Shown here: piece by piece, positions 45,715 to 57,300 of the stretch
Position numbering within the stretch: position 1 is the stretch's first letter
Layout of the letters: each line of letters begins with the position of its first letter
Source of the DNA: Glaciozyma antarctica PI12
Lineage: Eukaryota; Basidiomycota; Microbotryomycetes; Kriegeriales; Camptobasidiaceae
Direction: 5' to 3'
DNA: 64,000 bases
Assembly: GCA_002917775.1 (NCBI GenBank)
Contig: KZ627148.1
Location: forward strand, 1,790,183-1,854,182
Translations under genes and position numbers: made by a program
Notes under the pieces: generated by a model
Told to the model about the DNA's origin: nothing
Databases searched by the model: none
The model's input: the letters and a program-made list of their open reading frames with translations, nothing else

Positions 45715-46159
45715 GGTGGCGACGGAGGGAGCAGAGAAAAAACGCAAGCGGAAGACGCAGCAAGCTGGAGAGGGCGGAGGCTGTATCAGCTGGTTCTCAG
45801 GCAGCTATAGAGGGTCAACGTACGTGCAGGAGCAGCTCCGGAGTTCTGGTTGAAGAGGGAGGGAGGAGTGCAGGAAAAGAAAAGCGTCAGTCCGACTCAG
45901 CAGCCAAGCTAGCGCTGCTGGCCTGCCGAGATTGCGGCACGGTGGCGACCGGTGTTGATCGCACAGTTTGGATGGAGGAGTGCAGGACGACGCAGAGAAA
46001 GGGTTGGGGGGATAAACGGAGGGAGCAGGAGGGGGGAGGAGGTGCTCTCGCTTGTCCGAAGTTGCGAACCAGAACGGGCTCTCCTTCTTTCGCCGTGATA
46101 TCTCTCGTCCTCGATGTGATCCCTTATAAATGATAGCAAGGTACACGACACGACGGGTT
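45715..46159. promoter_or_regulatory. Sugar porter upstream region
   Basis: 445 bp between the transporter ATG and the SNF5-family stop. On the minus strand a TTTATAAG sequence near 46123-46130 is TATA-like but about 410 bp from the ATG. No gene is seen. Confidence 0.4.
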
Positions 46160-47890
46160 CTAGCGCCTCCTCCCTCCCGTCCTCGAGCCCGTCAGCCGAT
46201 CTCTCTTCGCGCGCCTGCAGAAACACCAATCCATCAGCAACGCTCAACCAACACCAGCACTCCGGAAGACTCACCTAATCGCCCTCTCCCGATCCGCCTC
46301 AACACGATCCATCTCATCCAAACTCAAGATCTCGACTCGCGGCCCGAAGCTCGTCGTCTCGCTCCAGTCCCTCCACACTCCCTCAAGCGTCTTAGCTCCT
46401 CGCTTCCTCCCCGACGCTTCATCCACATCCTCCCCAACGAGTCCCATCTCGAGGCAGTTCTTCTTGTGACGGAAAAGCTCCTCGTGGATCGCGTGCGCGA
46501 TGAGGGGAGAGGCGGAGGAAGAGAGGGAGAGGTCTCGGACGAGGAGGGTTGCGAAAAGTTCGGGGGTGAGGGGAGAGGAGAGGTCCCATTCGACGCGGTC
46601 GACGAGGTGGAGCGTGCCAATTTGAACGTCGAGCTGCGCGAAAGCGAATTGTTAAACGAGGTGACGAGGAAGGAGGATAGGCACGCACGTTCAGCACGAC
46701 GCGCAAGTCCTTCTCGATGTCTTGCTGCTCTTCCTCCTCGCCGCGAACAGCAATTTCGGCGACACCAGTCTGCTCCTCGCACTGCTCGGTAATCTGCTTG
46801 GTGATTTCGGCGGCGTAGGAAGCAGGGATGTCGAGGTCATCGCAGAAGATCTTGGCGAAAGCTTCGGGGGTAATGTGCTTCTCTGGCAGCCAGCAAGCGA
46901 GATCAGCGCGGCTGGAAGGGCGGCAAAGGAGAGAGACCAACCGTTGATGTTCCAAACGAAGGCGTCTCGGATCTTGAACGTGTCCACGTCGATATCAATC
47001 TGAATAGGGACGAGAACGCTGGGTTCAGCCGCTTGCTCCTCCATCTGGTCCTCGGAGCTGCGAAACGCGTGCGCACGCAAGTCAGCTTCGCTCCAGCTCC
47101 CTCGTAGCTTCCCGACTCACACAACGACGTGCTTCGTCACCTTGGCAGGCTGCACGACCACCAAGTTGCCCGGCGGCAACACCCCCAGGTAGCTCTTCCC
47201 ATCTCCCCACACCGACTTGTCCCCTCCACCTCCTCCCTGCAATCCCAATACCCTCTTTGGCACCATCCCACCGTAGATTGCCTTCCTCGCCTTGGCCTCC
47301 GAATCGTTGCCATCGTCGTCCGAATCTTCTAGTCCCTCGAGCTCCGCATAGTTGATCGTCGTCCGCGAACGCTTGTTGACTGCAGTTCCAGGGTTGTTCG
47401 TTCCCGTACCGTTCGCAGCGAGGTAGTTTGGCTGCATCAGGGAGGAAGTCCCCAGTCGCATGCGGGCGGGGAAGGTCGTGTATTGGGCCTGGTACCGCGG
47501 GTCTGCGATGCGCGAGAGGGGAGGGACGGGCGCGGCGGAGGAGGAAAGGGGGATCTTGGTGGGCGGGCGGTAGGCGGCGTTGGGGTTGAGAGAGGAGCCG
47601 CGCGAGAGCTGGCTGGCTTGGGCTGGCAGGGGACGAGGAGTCGCGACGGGGACGGGGGTGCCGTGACTCCTGACGGGGCGGATCGTCCGGCCGCGCGACG
47701 AGGTTTGAGGAGTCGCCATCTGGGAAGGGAGAGTCGAGGTCGAGGGCTGGGGAGTGTAGGAGGCCATGCTGAACTGCTGTTGTTGGGCGCGGTCTTGGGC
47801 GATGAGGGCTTCGACAGCCTGGCGGAGCTGAGCGCTGTTGGGACCGTACTGAGCTGCTGCTGCTGAAATCCTGTCTTGAAGAGTTGACAT
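46160..47890 (-). CDS. SFH1: SNF5/SFH1 chromatin-remodelling subunit
   Basis: Core subunit of RSC or SWI/SNF. The N-terminal half is Gln/Ser/Pro-rich (RAQQQQFSMASYTPQPSTST), with YAELEGLEDSDDDGNDSEAK and GKSYLGVLPPGNLVVVQPAK. SNF5 repeat 1 reads PSVLVPIQIDIDVDTFKIRD, AFVWNING, then ITPEAFAKIFCDDLDIPASY and AAEITKQITEQCEEQ. Repeat 2 reads LDVQIGTLHLVDRVEWDLSS, LTPELFATLLVRDLSL and AIHEELFRHKKN. The C-terminus is basic (RRAKRDRLTGSRTGGRRR). Length and lack of a very long Gln-rich N-terminus favour Sfh1 over Snf5, but basidiomycetes may have a single gene, so the symbol is provisional. Confidence 0.87.
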
Positions 47891-48074
47891 CGACTGGGTC
47901 CAGAGGAAGGAGAGGAAGATGTGTTGTTGCGGGAGAGACAAAGTCAAAGTCCGCTTCGCGACTTGCCTCACGGCATAGGCTGAGAAGCAAGCTTGCTCAT
48001 GCACGCTGCACGCCGTCTTTTCAGAGAAAGAGTACTGTCTATTAAACACCTGCTGCACCAAAATCGACCCCCCA

Positions 48075-50707
48075 TTACTCCACCCTCGCAACCCTCCCAG
48101 GCACCGCCGTCCCCTCGGGCCCAATCGCCGCCACCCGCGTCCAGAACACGCTCTCCTTGAGCTTAACGACCTCACTCCAGCACCTATCCTCCCAACCCGT
48201 CGCGCAATCGACGATCCCTGCTCCCTGTGTCACGCTTTCCGCCTTTGATGCGTTGCGAGGGTGGCGAGGGGGAGGCCGAGGAGGTCCACTGATCTTGGGA
48301 GAGGCGGCGCGAGAGGGAAAAGACGAGGGGCTATCGAGAATGGGGGTTCGAGCGCCGGAGCGGGGAGGGACGGGGGGTTTGACGAGGTTGGCGGTGGAGG
48401 AGGAGGGAGTGGTGATGGGGAGAGGGACGTCGGGGTTGGGTATGGGAGGTGCGGAGACGTCGGGAGTGTGGACGGGAGAGTCGGTGAGCGCGTCGGTGGG
48501 AGCTTCGACAGCTGGAGTGGCGTCTTCGACGGCGACGACGGGCTTCTCGACATCCTCGACCTTCGCGGCCGCGTCCTCGACGATTACTGCCTCGCTGTCG
48601 ACCTTGTCGCCCTCGGCCTGTTTCTCCTCTCCACCCTCCGCCTTGCTCTCCTCCCCCTCGCCGGCGACCTCCTTCGCCTTCTCGTCGATCATCTCCTGCG
48701 GCGCCCCCACCTCAGCAACCTTCTCCTCCGCCTTCTCGACCTCCACCGGGTCCTTTATCGGTACCTCAGGCTTCTCCTCCTTGACCTCCGCCACCTCGAC
48801 GACCGATACGCTCCCCCGTCCTTGAACGAACTTGAACCCCTCCTCGACCAACAACCCCCTCTCCATCGCGCGAACATACGTCCACATCTCGCACACGGCG
48901 CGCAATCTCGGCAGGCAGTACGTCGGGCAGACCGCGTACCGCGTCGACGAGGTATCGTTGACGCGGAAGATGTGGATCTGCTGGTGCGGGACCGCCGGGA
49001 ACGCGAAAGGAGTCTCCGCTCCGCTCGGCGTAGCAGAGGGCGAGGAAGGTGCCGAGGAGTCCTTCTTGCCGCCCGTGAAGGACGAGATGCTCCACCCTCC
49101 ACTTCCGAACGCTTTCCGCATTTGCGTCACCGGCTTCGCAGGAACGACGACCATCTCCTCTCCCGCTGCGCCGTTCCACCATTCCTCCAGCCCGGTCCCG
49201 CAGAGAGTGCACGTGCTCGTGGGAAGACTGGCGCCGCCGTAGGTCGGTTCGATGAGGAGGGTTCCGTCGATAATGGCGGTGCCGACTTGACGGCGGGAGA
49301 GGAAGCCTAGGCCGGGCGCGAGGTCGAGGCGGAGGGAGGGGTCGGAGTCCTCTTCGATGCAGCGCTTCAAAAAGGGCTGGGAGAGGTGGGTGGAGAGAGG
49401 GAGGTGCGGGGCGAGGAGTTGGGCTGGGGAGAGGGGGATGGAGTGGGCGGGGTTTGCGGGAGGGTGAGATGAGGTGCCGAAACCGATACTGGAGAGGGAG
49501 GTGGAGGAGGAGGAAGGGTATTCTGGAGGGCGAGAGAGGATCGAGATGCGGAGTTGGCGGAGATGGGTGACGAAGGCGAGGAATTCGTGGTAGGGGAGAA
49601 CTGAGGTGAGGAGTCGGGGAGCGGGGAGGTAGGTCGAGCCTTGGCGGAGGAGTTTGGGCGTCGACGAGCCAGTTGTCGAAAGAGTGAGCGCGCTGGCGAG
49701 AGCTGAGGCCGCGCTGACATGGCTCCCGTCCGAGAAGAGAACGCCAGGGACCTGACCGTCGACTATCTCCTGCTCCTCTCCGACTTCGCGAGGGGGCCCA
49801 GCGAGTGCGAGATGCCTTCGCAGGTCCCCGACCTCTCCTTCCGCCGCCTCGAGCTTCTCGACCTTCTCCCTCAAGTTGGCCTGCAGCTCCTCGAACAACC
49901 CCGTCATCCCAGCGCCGCTCTCCTCGAGCGAACGCATCTTCTCCTCGGCTCGTGCGCGCGCAAACCGTTCGACTGCGACCATCTTGTTCGCTTCGGTGAA
50001 GAGCGAGGCTGTAAGGTTCTCAATCTCCGTCTCGAGCTGCGAGTGCGCTTCGACAGCCGTTTCCCGCGACTTGGTGTCCTCGACCGCCTGAGCCATAAGC
50101 CGCTGCATCTCGCCTTGAACATGATCCTGCAATCGTCTCCTCGTCAGCTTCCGCGGTCCCGAGCAAAGAGAAGGAAGCGCACCCGCTCGACCCATCCTCC
50201 TCGCTCAATCTCCTGCTCCCACGTAACCTTGTCCTTTTCCAGCGCCACGATCTTGGCCTTAAGCTTCTCCTCCCGGCCACGAGCGTCGTGCAAGTCGTCC
50301 TCAAAGTCGCCGATTCGCGTGTACGACGTCACGAGCTTGGAGTTGAGGGAGGTAACCTGGCTCGTGAGATCGGTGATACGAGAGCGGAGCGTCGCGACGA
50401 GGATGAAGGATGGGGAGTCGAGGTCGAGTTCGTCTTCGCCTTCCACGCCGTGGATAGGCAACGACGAGGAGGAGGAAGCGGCGAGTGCGGCTAGCGCCAT
50501 GTCGTCCTTCGTCCCCAGCGTCCGTTCCGTCTCGAGTGCGGTTTCCGTCGCGATGGAATCTGAGTTAGGCACTTCTGAAGTGGCTGGGAGAGCGGTGGGG
50601 CTATCGTGGGGTGGGGACGAGGGAGTCTCGAACTGGTCGAGTGCCGACTCCTGGCTTGGTTGAGGGCTGTGGCTTGCTTGAGTCTGGTCGGCTGAAGAGT
50701 CGGCCAT
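48075..50707 (-). CDS. SEC2: Sec2-like Rab guanine nucleotide exchange factor
   Basis: Activates the Rab Sec4 on secretory vesicles bound for bud tips. The N-terminus is Ser/Glu-rich. A long coiled coil (about residues 100-260) contains the Sec2 GEF signature LETEIENLTASLFTEANKMV, then AVERFARARAEEKMRSLEES. The central part has a second conserved block with CTLCGTGLEEWWNGA, HIFRVNDTSSTRYAVCPTYC and LPRLRAVCEMWTYVRAMERG, as in fungal Sec2 C-terminal regions. A strongly acidic Glu/Lys/Val-rich segment and a Pro-rich segment (PPVPPRSGARTPILDSPS) lead to the end, CWSEVVKLKESVFWTRVAAI and so on. One intron near 50.13-50.18 kb. The start is 141 bp from the divergent NDUFA12 gene. Confidence 0.87.
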
Positions 50708-50848
50708 AAGCTCAAGCTCTCTCGGTAGCTCTGCAGGAGCAAGTGAGTCTAGGCGAGGGCGAGGTTGAGGGACGGAAGTGAACCCGCTCGACGTCGAGAG
50801 AGCGCAGAGCACTCGCTGCTGGTTGCCCTCCTCCAGCCAACGTCGACG
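50708..50848. promoter_or_regulatory. Short divergent promoter, SEC2 / NDUFA12
   Basis: 141 bp between the divergent ATGs, so the two genes likely share a bidirectional promoter and their 5' leaders are short or overlap. Confidence 0.5.
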
Positions 50849-51489
50849 ATGCCTCACCTCACTCCTTCGATCCTGCGAGTAGTCGAGAACTTCCGCAAGG
50901 TCGGATTCTCAAGTACGTTCTTCTCTCCCAGCCAGACGTTCGAACGAGAGCTGACGGGCTGAACCCGCAGACTTCTGGCGTCAACTCAACAACATCGGTG
51001 ACACCAAGGCAGGCATCCTGGTCGGGACTGACTAGTGCGTAACTTGGGCTATTAGTCGGTGGAGCACAGCTGACCTCGTTGCAGCCACGGGAACAAGTAC
51101 TACCAGAACACCAGCGAGACCCTTTGGCGCCATCGCTGGGTCGACTACGCCTCGGTACGGCTCCCTCTCCGTTCCTCCCTCGAGTCCCCTGCTAAAGGAG
51201 ACCACCGCAGAGCGACTTCAACGCTTCTCAAGTCACCCCGGAGTGGCACGCGTGGTTGATGCACATCCGTAAGGACAGTCCCGACGTCGACCCGGTCATG
51301 ATCGCCTCTCACCAGCCGTGGCAGGTCGTGCGTACCGGTTTTCTATTGCAAGGGGAGACTTCACGCTGACTTTGACCAACGCAGCCTCACTGGGAGAACC
51401 TCACCGGCACGCGCGGAGCTTTCAAGACGTACTCGACCACCAAGCCGAAGATTCAGGGCTGGGAGCCCAAGGTTCAGTCGAGGGTTTGA
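50849..51489 (+). CDS. Complex I subunit NDUFA12 (B17.2)
   Basis: Accessory subunit of mitochondrial NADH:ubiquinone oxidoreductase. Five exons, each joined by a GT-AG intron: SILRVVENFRKVGFSNFWRQ, LNNIGDTKAGILVGTD, HGNKYYQNTSETLWRHRWVD, YAS, SDFNASQVTPEWHAWLMHIR, then PHWENLTGTRGAFKTYSTTK and PKIQGWEPKVQSRV. KAGxLVGxDxxGNKYYxN and PEWHxWLH are the family signatures. About 130 residues, the usual length. Its presence indicates a respiring yeast with complex I. Confidence 0.96.
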
Positions 51490-52333
51490 AGGGAGAGGTG
51501 GAGAGGGTGCAGCGGTATTTCTAGATGGAATGGATGTGAGCAGAGTCGATGCAGCTTGGGGGGAGTGCGGATTGTGCCGGCGGGGATTGGCGGGTGCTGG
51601 TTTTGCGGTGAGGAGTTTGAGGCAGGGGCGAGGAGCTGACAAGGACGTTCTACAGAGAGCGAGGATGTTCGTGGCGTGATGAGCTGGTCCTTCCGCTCTT
51701 GAATCGGCTGCTCGTCGCCCGAAGGCCATTCTCTTCGACCTTTCCGCTTGATGTACTCTCAACCCGCTCCATCAGGCCTGCGTTCAAGGTTTTCTCCGGA
51801 TGTGCAGGTGGCTGACCGCAAGGCGCTCTTGCGCGACAGCAGGCGTTGGTCGGGAGCAGGACTTGGCGGTCTTTGTGGAGGGAAGGAGGGACCGATCACA
51901 AGCGGAAGGATCAACCCCGTCGAGGCAACACACCGTCGTGCGAAATCGACACGACCGCTGCCTCTAGGCTGCGCAGGCTCTCGAGCAAGTTCCTTGGTAG
52001 GATGGGACGTTCAGCGTCTCAGCCGACCCAGGTCGAATCCTTGGGCGGGGCGGGAGAGGCGAGCTTGGGGTGGGACGCGCCGTCGAGTTGGGTGGTCGAG
52101 GAAGGATTGAAGGAAGGTGTTGCAGAAGGAGCGGAGGAAGACGAGGGACGCTCGGGACATGGAGAGCGAGAAGTTGAGGTTGAGGATTCGGGAGTCGTTC
52201 GGCCAGCAGATCGAGTCGTGCAAGCAGTAACAAGGACACTGGAAGTGGCTTGAGTCTTGAGCAGAGAAGGTTCGGAAGAGCAGACCGAGAAGACGAGAGA
52301 TCGTGGCGTCGTGCGTTTCAATAAGTCAAGAAT
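51490..52333. other. Gene-poor stretch between NDUFA12 and YVH1
   Basis: 844 bp between the two gene ends. Apart from the weak open frame at 51846-52253 I see nothing recognisable. Confidence 0.4.
51846..52253 (+). CDS. Possible small hypothetical gene (weak)
   Basis: An open frame of about 135 codons whose second half has codon choice and composition like neighbouring genes (Glu/Gly/Val-rich, with SSWVVEEGLKEGVAEGAEED and an end RPADRVVQAVTRTLEVA). The first in-frame ATG is internal, near 51998, so a complete gene would need an upstream exon that I could not place. No family recognised. It may be the 3' exon of a small gene or chance. Confidence 0.25.
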   Translation: MVGSRTWRSLWREGGTDHKRKDQPRRGNTPSCEIDTTAASRLRRLSSKFLGRMGRSASQPTQVESLGGAGEASLGWDAPSSWVVEEGLKEGVAEGAEEDEGRSGHGEREVEVEDSGVVRPADRVVQAVTRTLEVA

Positions 52334-54162
52334 CTACGCACCGACGAACTCGTCTGTCTTAGCCACGTTGAGCGCAAACCCAGGGCACACCCATGCGCCA
52401 CATGAGCATTCTGCAGCAGCCATTGTCAGCTTCTCATCGACCTTGAAAGAAATCAACGCACGCTGTCCAGCCCAATCGTAACTCCCAAGCTTCGCTCCGC
52501 ACTTTGCGTTCGGGCACACAATCTTGCCCGCTAGAATTCCGCTCTCCAAGATCGGGCTCATCCAGCTCAGCGGCTCGACGAAGTAGGCTGAGCACAGGTG
52601 GGAAGGGAGGAGGGCGGGTTCAGACGCTGCTAGCCCGGCGAGGGATGCGGCGGAGGAGGGAGCGGGTGCCTCGGCGGGGATTGGCGCCTCGATTGGAGTC
52701 GCGGGGAGGAGGGGGGTTGAAGAGGGAATATCGAAGGTTGGTGCGGTAGCTGGGGTGACCTTGGGAGTTGGGCGAGCGACGGCTGCGCGAAGGCCAGGTG
52801 CAGGGCGCGGGACGGCTACGCGGAGGCCGGGGATGATATGGGCGGGCTTGGAGATTCGTAGTGCAGCGAGGCCGGAAGGAAGGCTGGTGGGAGGGGAAGG
52901 GGTGGTCGAGATGGACGTCGTGGCGAGGGGTTCGCCGACGGGTGCGGTGCGGCCTTCGCGCTTCTCGCGATCCATCTCGTCGAGCCGGCGACGCTCAAGC
53001 TCAGCGCGATGGGTCGCCATGTCTCGGCGATTTGGCGCAAAGGCTTGCTGTCCGATACCAGGCTCGTGGAAGAGGATATGCTCCCGAGCTGCGAGCTCTC
53101 GCCTGCGAAGACCAGCCTAGATCAGCTCCCGCCTCCACCTGATGGAAGGACTAGCGCACCTGCACATCTTGCAGCGGATCCGCTTCCCAACAACAACCAC
53201 CTGCTCCTTGGACCCGATCTTCTCCACCACCTTCTTCTCAGGACTCGATGCCTGCGCCTCGACTCCCCGCGTCGTCAACCGCTTCCGCACAGGCATCGAC
53301 GTGCTAGAAGCTCCCAATCCCGTCTCGCCGTTGTTGTCGAAAGGAGGTACGTCGGAAGTAGCGTCACTGCTGCCTTCGCGACGGGACTGACTGGCGGAAC
53401 GAGCTTCGCCACCTTCCACAGGAGTCATCTTGAGGCCAGCGTAGGGGTCGGAGGGAGAGTTGGCTGCTGGGGGAGGCGGCGGGAGAAGGGTAGTAGGCGA
53501 GAACTAGGGAAGGTGCTGTTCCGTCTTATCGAGGCGTCAGCTGGGGACCACTGGAGAGAGAGGAAGCAGCTACTCATGATCTCCTTCTGCGCGAAGTTCA
53601 TGAGGAACCGACGCTGTTCGCTCCACTGGCAAGCAACGCGCGTTAGCTGCGTTCCTACGCACTCCCACCCTAACTCACCTTGACCGGGTCCCATTCAAAC
53701 TCGCACCGCTCGTACATCTCGAGCTGATGAAGGAACGCCTGCGTTGGCTCCACCTCTGGTCTCACAGCCCGCACCATCTCCACTGCCTGCTCCGCGTTCA
53801 ACCCGACCTCCTTCATAAGATAAGCGCAGGCAATCGTCGTACTGCGCGACACGCCTGCCTGGCAGTGGACGAGCACTCCCTCCCCTCGAGCTCGAGCTGC
53901 GCGAATGAAGTCGTTGACAGCCGGGAAGTGGCAGATGATGTTGGTGTTGGAGGTGTCGTCGACAGGAATTCGGTGAAGGGAGAGGGAGCTGTCGTATGGT
54001 TGCCGCACTGAGGAGGAGGTCAGCTTCTCCGGCGGGCGAGAAGAGGGCGGGGAGGAGCTCACTCGCAGAGACGACAGCCTTGATTCCCTCGGCTTCGAGA
54101 GTGGCGACGTCCTGGCTTGCGGCAAAGTCGCCAATGAAGAGATTGGGGATGATTTCCTGCAT
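52334..54162 (-). CDS. YVH1: Dual-specificity phosphatase Yvh1/DUSP12
   Basis: Needed for late 60S ribosome maturation (Mrt4 release) in yeast. The N-terminus MQEIIPNLFIGDFAASQDVA starts the phosphatase domain, with the active-site loop VLVHCQAGVSRSTTIACAYL (HCX5R) and EPTQAFLHQLEMYERCEFEW. The C-terminal zinc-binding half has IRCKMCRRELAAREHILFHE, then LCSAYFVEPLSWM, GKIVCPNAKCGAKLGSYDWA, CSCGAWVCPGFALNVAKTDE. A Pro/Ser/Ala linker of about 150 residues separates the zinc-binding blocks, longer than in yeast. Four or so introns. The upstream frame is open to 54219, but MQEIIPNLFIG is the usual family start. It ends the minus-strand pair with the ABC transporter. Confidence 0.94.
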
Positions 54163-54329
54163 CCGCGCTGAGTGAGGGAGTCGGGAGGAAGAGAGGTGTC
54201 GCCCCGGCCGCCCGGCCAACTTTCGATTCGCTACAGTTCGCTACTTCCTCTCGATGCACACAGTTGGGGCAATAATTGTTCCAAGTCTAGTGCTACAGAT
54301 TAATTCTGGTAATCCCGAGCCGCCGCTCC

Positions 54330-57300
54330 TCACGCCTTCTCCTCCGATGGTGCAGCCTCGACCTTCTTCGTGCGAGAGAAGAGGTGAACCGAAGACCAGT
54401 CGACGATCGTGAAGAGGTAGACGAAGGCAAAGGTGGCTGCAAAGTTGAAGAGGATGTACGCGCTAAAGAGCGTGTGGTGATTAGCGAAGGACGCTTGCGA
54501 GGGTCGAAGGAGCTCACCACATGAATCCGATGTCGCGGTAGCGGTTCGCGAAGCTCATTCCAACGGTAGCGAGGAACTGGTCTCCGTTGGCAAACTGGGT
54601 AGAGAGAGGGTATCAGTGAACGTCGTTCAGCGAGGAGCGAGAGAGGACGGACGGCACAGTATCCGCAGGCTCCATCGACGACTTGCGCGTATCCCGCAAC
54701 CGTCGAGGTGAAGGGCTCGAGGAAGGCAACGCAGTCGATACCGGCGGGAGGGGCGACAAATTGGAACTGCTGAGGAGTGCAGGTGATAGTTACGCCCGAG
54801 AGCGCGTTGACGAGGAGTCCTTCGATCAAGTCTGCGAAGGGCGTCAGGACTCAAAACCCGCTGGCGTTCGGCGATGTCGTACTCACACGTAAAGGGGCTC
54901 AGACGGTACATCCAAACCTGCAACGAGCAGTCAGCGTCTGCGCTGTAATTAGGAGGGGAGCAATAAATACAGCCCAGAAGTAGGGTAGCTGCGTGACAGG
55001 CTGCACGACTCCGTTGAACTGGAAAGGAGCTCGGTCAGCGAGGAGAACGAAAGAGGAAAAAGGAAGGATTAACGATGATGACGAACGAAAAGAAGCAAGA
55101 GAACAGGATGGAGGCGGAGGCGCTGTTGGGCGAGAGAGCTGCGACGAACTGAGCGAACGAAGCGAAGTAGAGCTCAAAGAGCCTGGAGAAGCCGTCAGTC
55201 AAATCATCGACGAGCTTGCGCATAGGAATCAACGCACATGTACATCAGGTACGCGTATCCAGCCCTGGAGCTCTCCGTAGGGAGACCGACGGTCCAGTAC
55301 CAGCAGCAGAAGAAGACCGTTCCACTTGAAAGGATGAAGTCGGTCAGCGAAGGAATCCCCCGTGAAGCGGAAGCGACAACGTACGCGAAAATGTTCCACG
55401 GGATCTCGACGACGATGTTGGCAACGCACATAGCCGGCCACGAGTACATGCGCGAAGGACGTTCGCGAGCCTCGTAGAGCGTGCGGAGGCCTATGAACTT
55501 AGGTTGAAGCTGCTGCGAGAGAGGAGCGGCGAGAACGACGGCCATGAACACCGCAAACAGCTTGTTCTGAAGTCCGGCGATGTCGTTGGGCGAGTTCCAG
55601 AAGGAGAAACCGATGAAGAGACCTGTGGGCGCGACTGTCAGCGTGATACGCATGAAGAGAGCGAAAAGACTCACCTCCGACGACATTGAGCATGATCTTG
55701 GCCATGAGGTAGTCGACGTCCCGCCAGTAGTGCTGGAAGGCGCGTTGAGTGACGAGGAAGAACTGGGTGCTAGTGGGCGCCGCGTATCCGAGTTCGGAGC
55801 CCGGCGTGGCGTCGGCAGCGGAAAGCTTTCCCTGAGACTGAGCGTGGTAGGCGTCGATCTCGTTCTGAAGAACCTTGAACTCGTCCGAGGTCTTCCATAA
55901 TCCGTACCAGTCCTTGTCTGCGTGCGCAAAGTCGGAACGAGTCGCGAGAGGGAAGCGAAACGAACGCACCAGCCTTCGCTCCTGCACCTGCGCCGATGAC
56001 CTCGAGGATGTACTCGGCAGGGTTGTCGTTCTCGCCACACTTGAGGTCAGATCGGGCGCCAAAGTAGTCGATCAGAGTCTGAGAGACCGTCAGCTACGCC
56101 TCATCTCCTCTGCGCGTCGAACGCACCTGGGAATTGTAACCGAGGTCGCCACAGTAGACAGTTTCTCCGCCCTGGAAAGGCGTTAGCGACTAAGCACGGA
56201 AGCGACGACAAACCGCTCACCTTTTTGAGAAGCAGCAGACGATCAAACGTGTTGAACAGCTCTCCACTGGGCTGATGAATCGTAGCGAGGATCGCCTGGC
56301 CGTGGTCGGCGAGCTTGCGAAGGAGCTGAAGGATCGACCAGGAGCTCTGCGAATCGAGACCGGACGAGGGTTCGTCGAGGAAGACGAGGAGGGCGGGCTT
56401 GGCGGCGAGTTCGACTCCAATCGTTAGACGCTTGCGCTGCTCGACGTTGAGTCCCATTCCGACTTCTCCGACGATCGCTTCGGCGTACGACTCCATCTCG
56501 AGGAGAGTGAGAATCTCCTCGACGTAAGCGAGCTTTTCGGCCTTGGGAGTGCTGGCGGGTTGGCGAAGGAGGGCGGAGAAAGTGAGAGCTTCGCGAACGG
56601 TACTGGAGAGCGAAGGAGGCGTCAGTGAATCTGCTCGGCTCGAAGGCAGCTGAAAGAAAATAGGGACTCACGCGGTAGCCATGTGCGTGTCTTGCTGCTG
56701 GCAGTATCCGGTCTGGCGCTGAAAGGAGACGGGGAGAGGCTTGCCGTTGACGAGCATGTCGCCCGTGACGATTCCCATCGTGACGCGCTGAGCGAGGACG
56801 TTGAGGAGGGTAGTCTTGCCTGCGCCACTCTCTCCCATGACTGAGCGCGGAGAGAATGCAGTAAGCTCAAGATCAACGACGGAGAGGGAGAGGAGGACGC
56901 ACGGGCGGTCATCTTGCCGGGAGCGACGTAGCCAGAGACGTGGTTTAGGAGACGACGAGTTTGGCCCTTGATCTGAACGTCGTATGAGACGTCGCGCCAA
57001 GTGAAGATGTCGGACGAAGCAGCGAGCTTCGCAGCGGCCTGGTCCTTCTCCTGGTTCGAGTTCTTGAGATCTCCAACGGTGGTCGCGTCGACGCGAGTGG
57101 CGGCCTTCTCCTCGTCCGATACCGATCCTTCGAGCGCAACAGCGAGCTCCTTGGGCGCTCCACCGCGCTTGAAAATCATGACTCCTCCCGAGGCGGATTC
57201 GTCGAGCTGGTATTCCGTCGTGATGAGGTTGACGGCGAGGAAGAAGACGAAGTAGCCAAAGACGATGCCGCTGCGAAACAAGAGTCAGTTCCTCCCACGT

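Noticed and set aside
52504-53683. Plus-strand open frames opposite YVH1
   Set aside because: Antisense shadows of the YVH1 linker and zinc domain; no motifs of their own.
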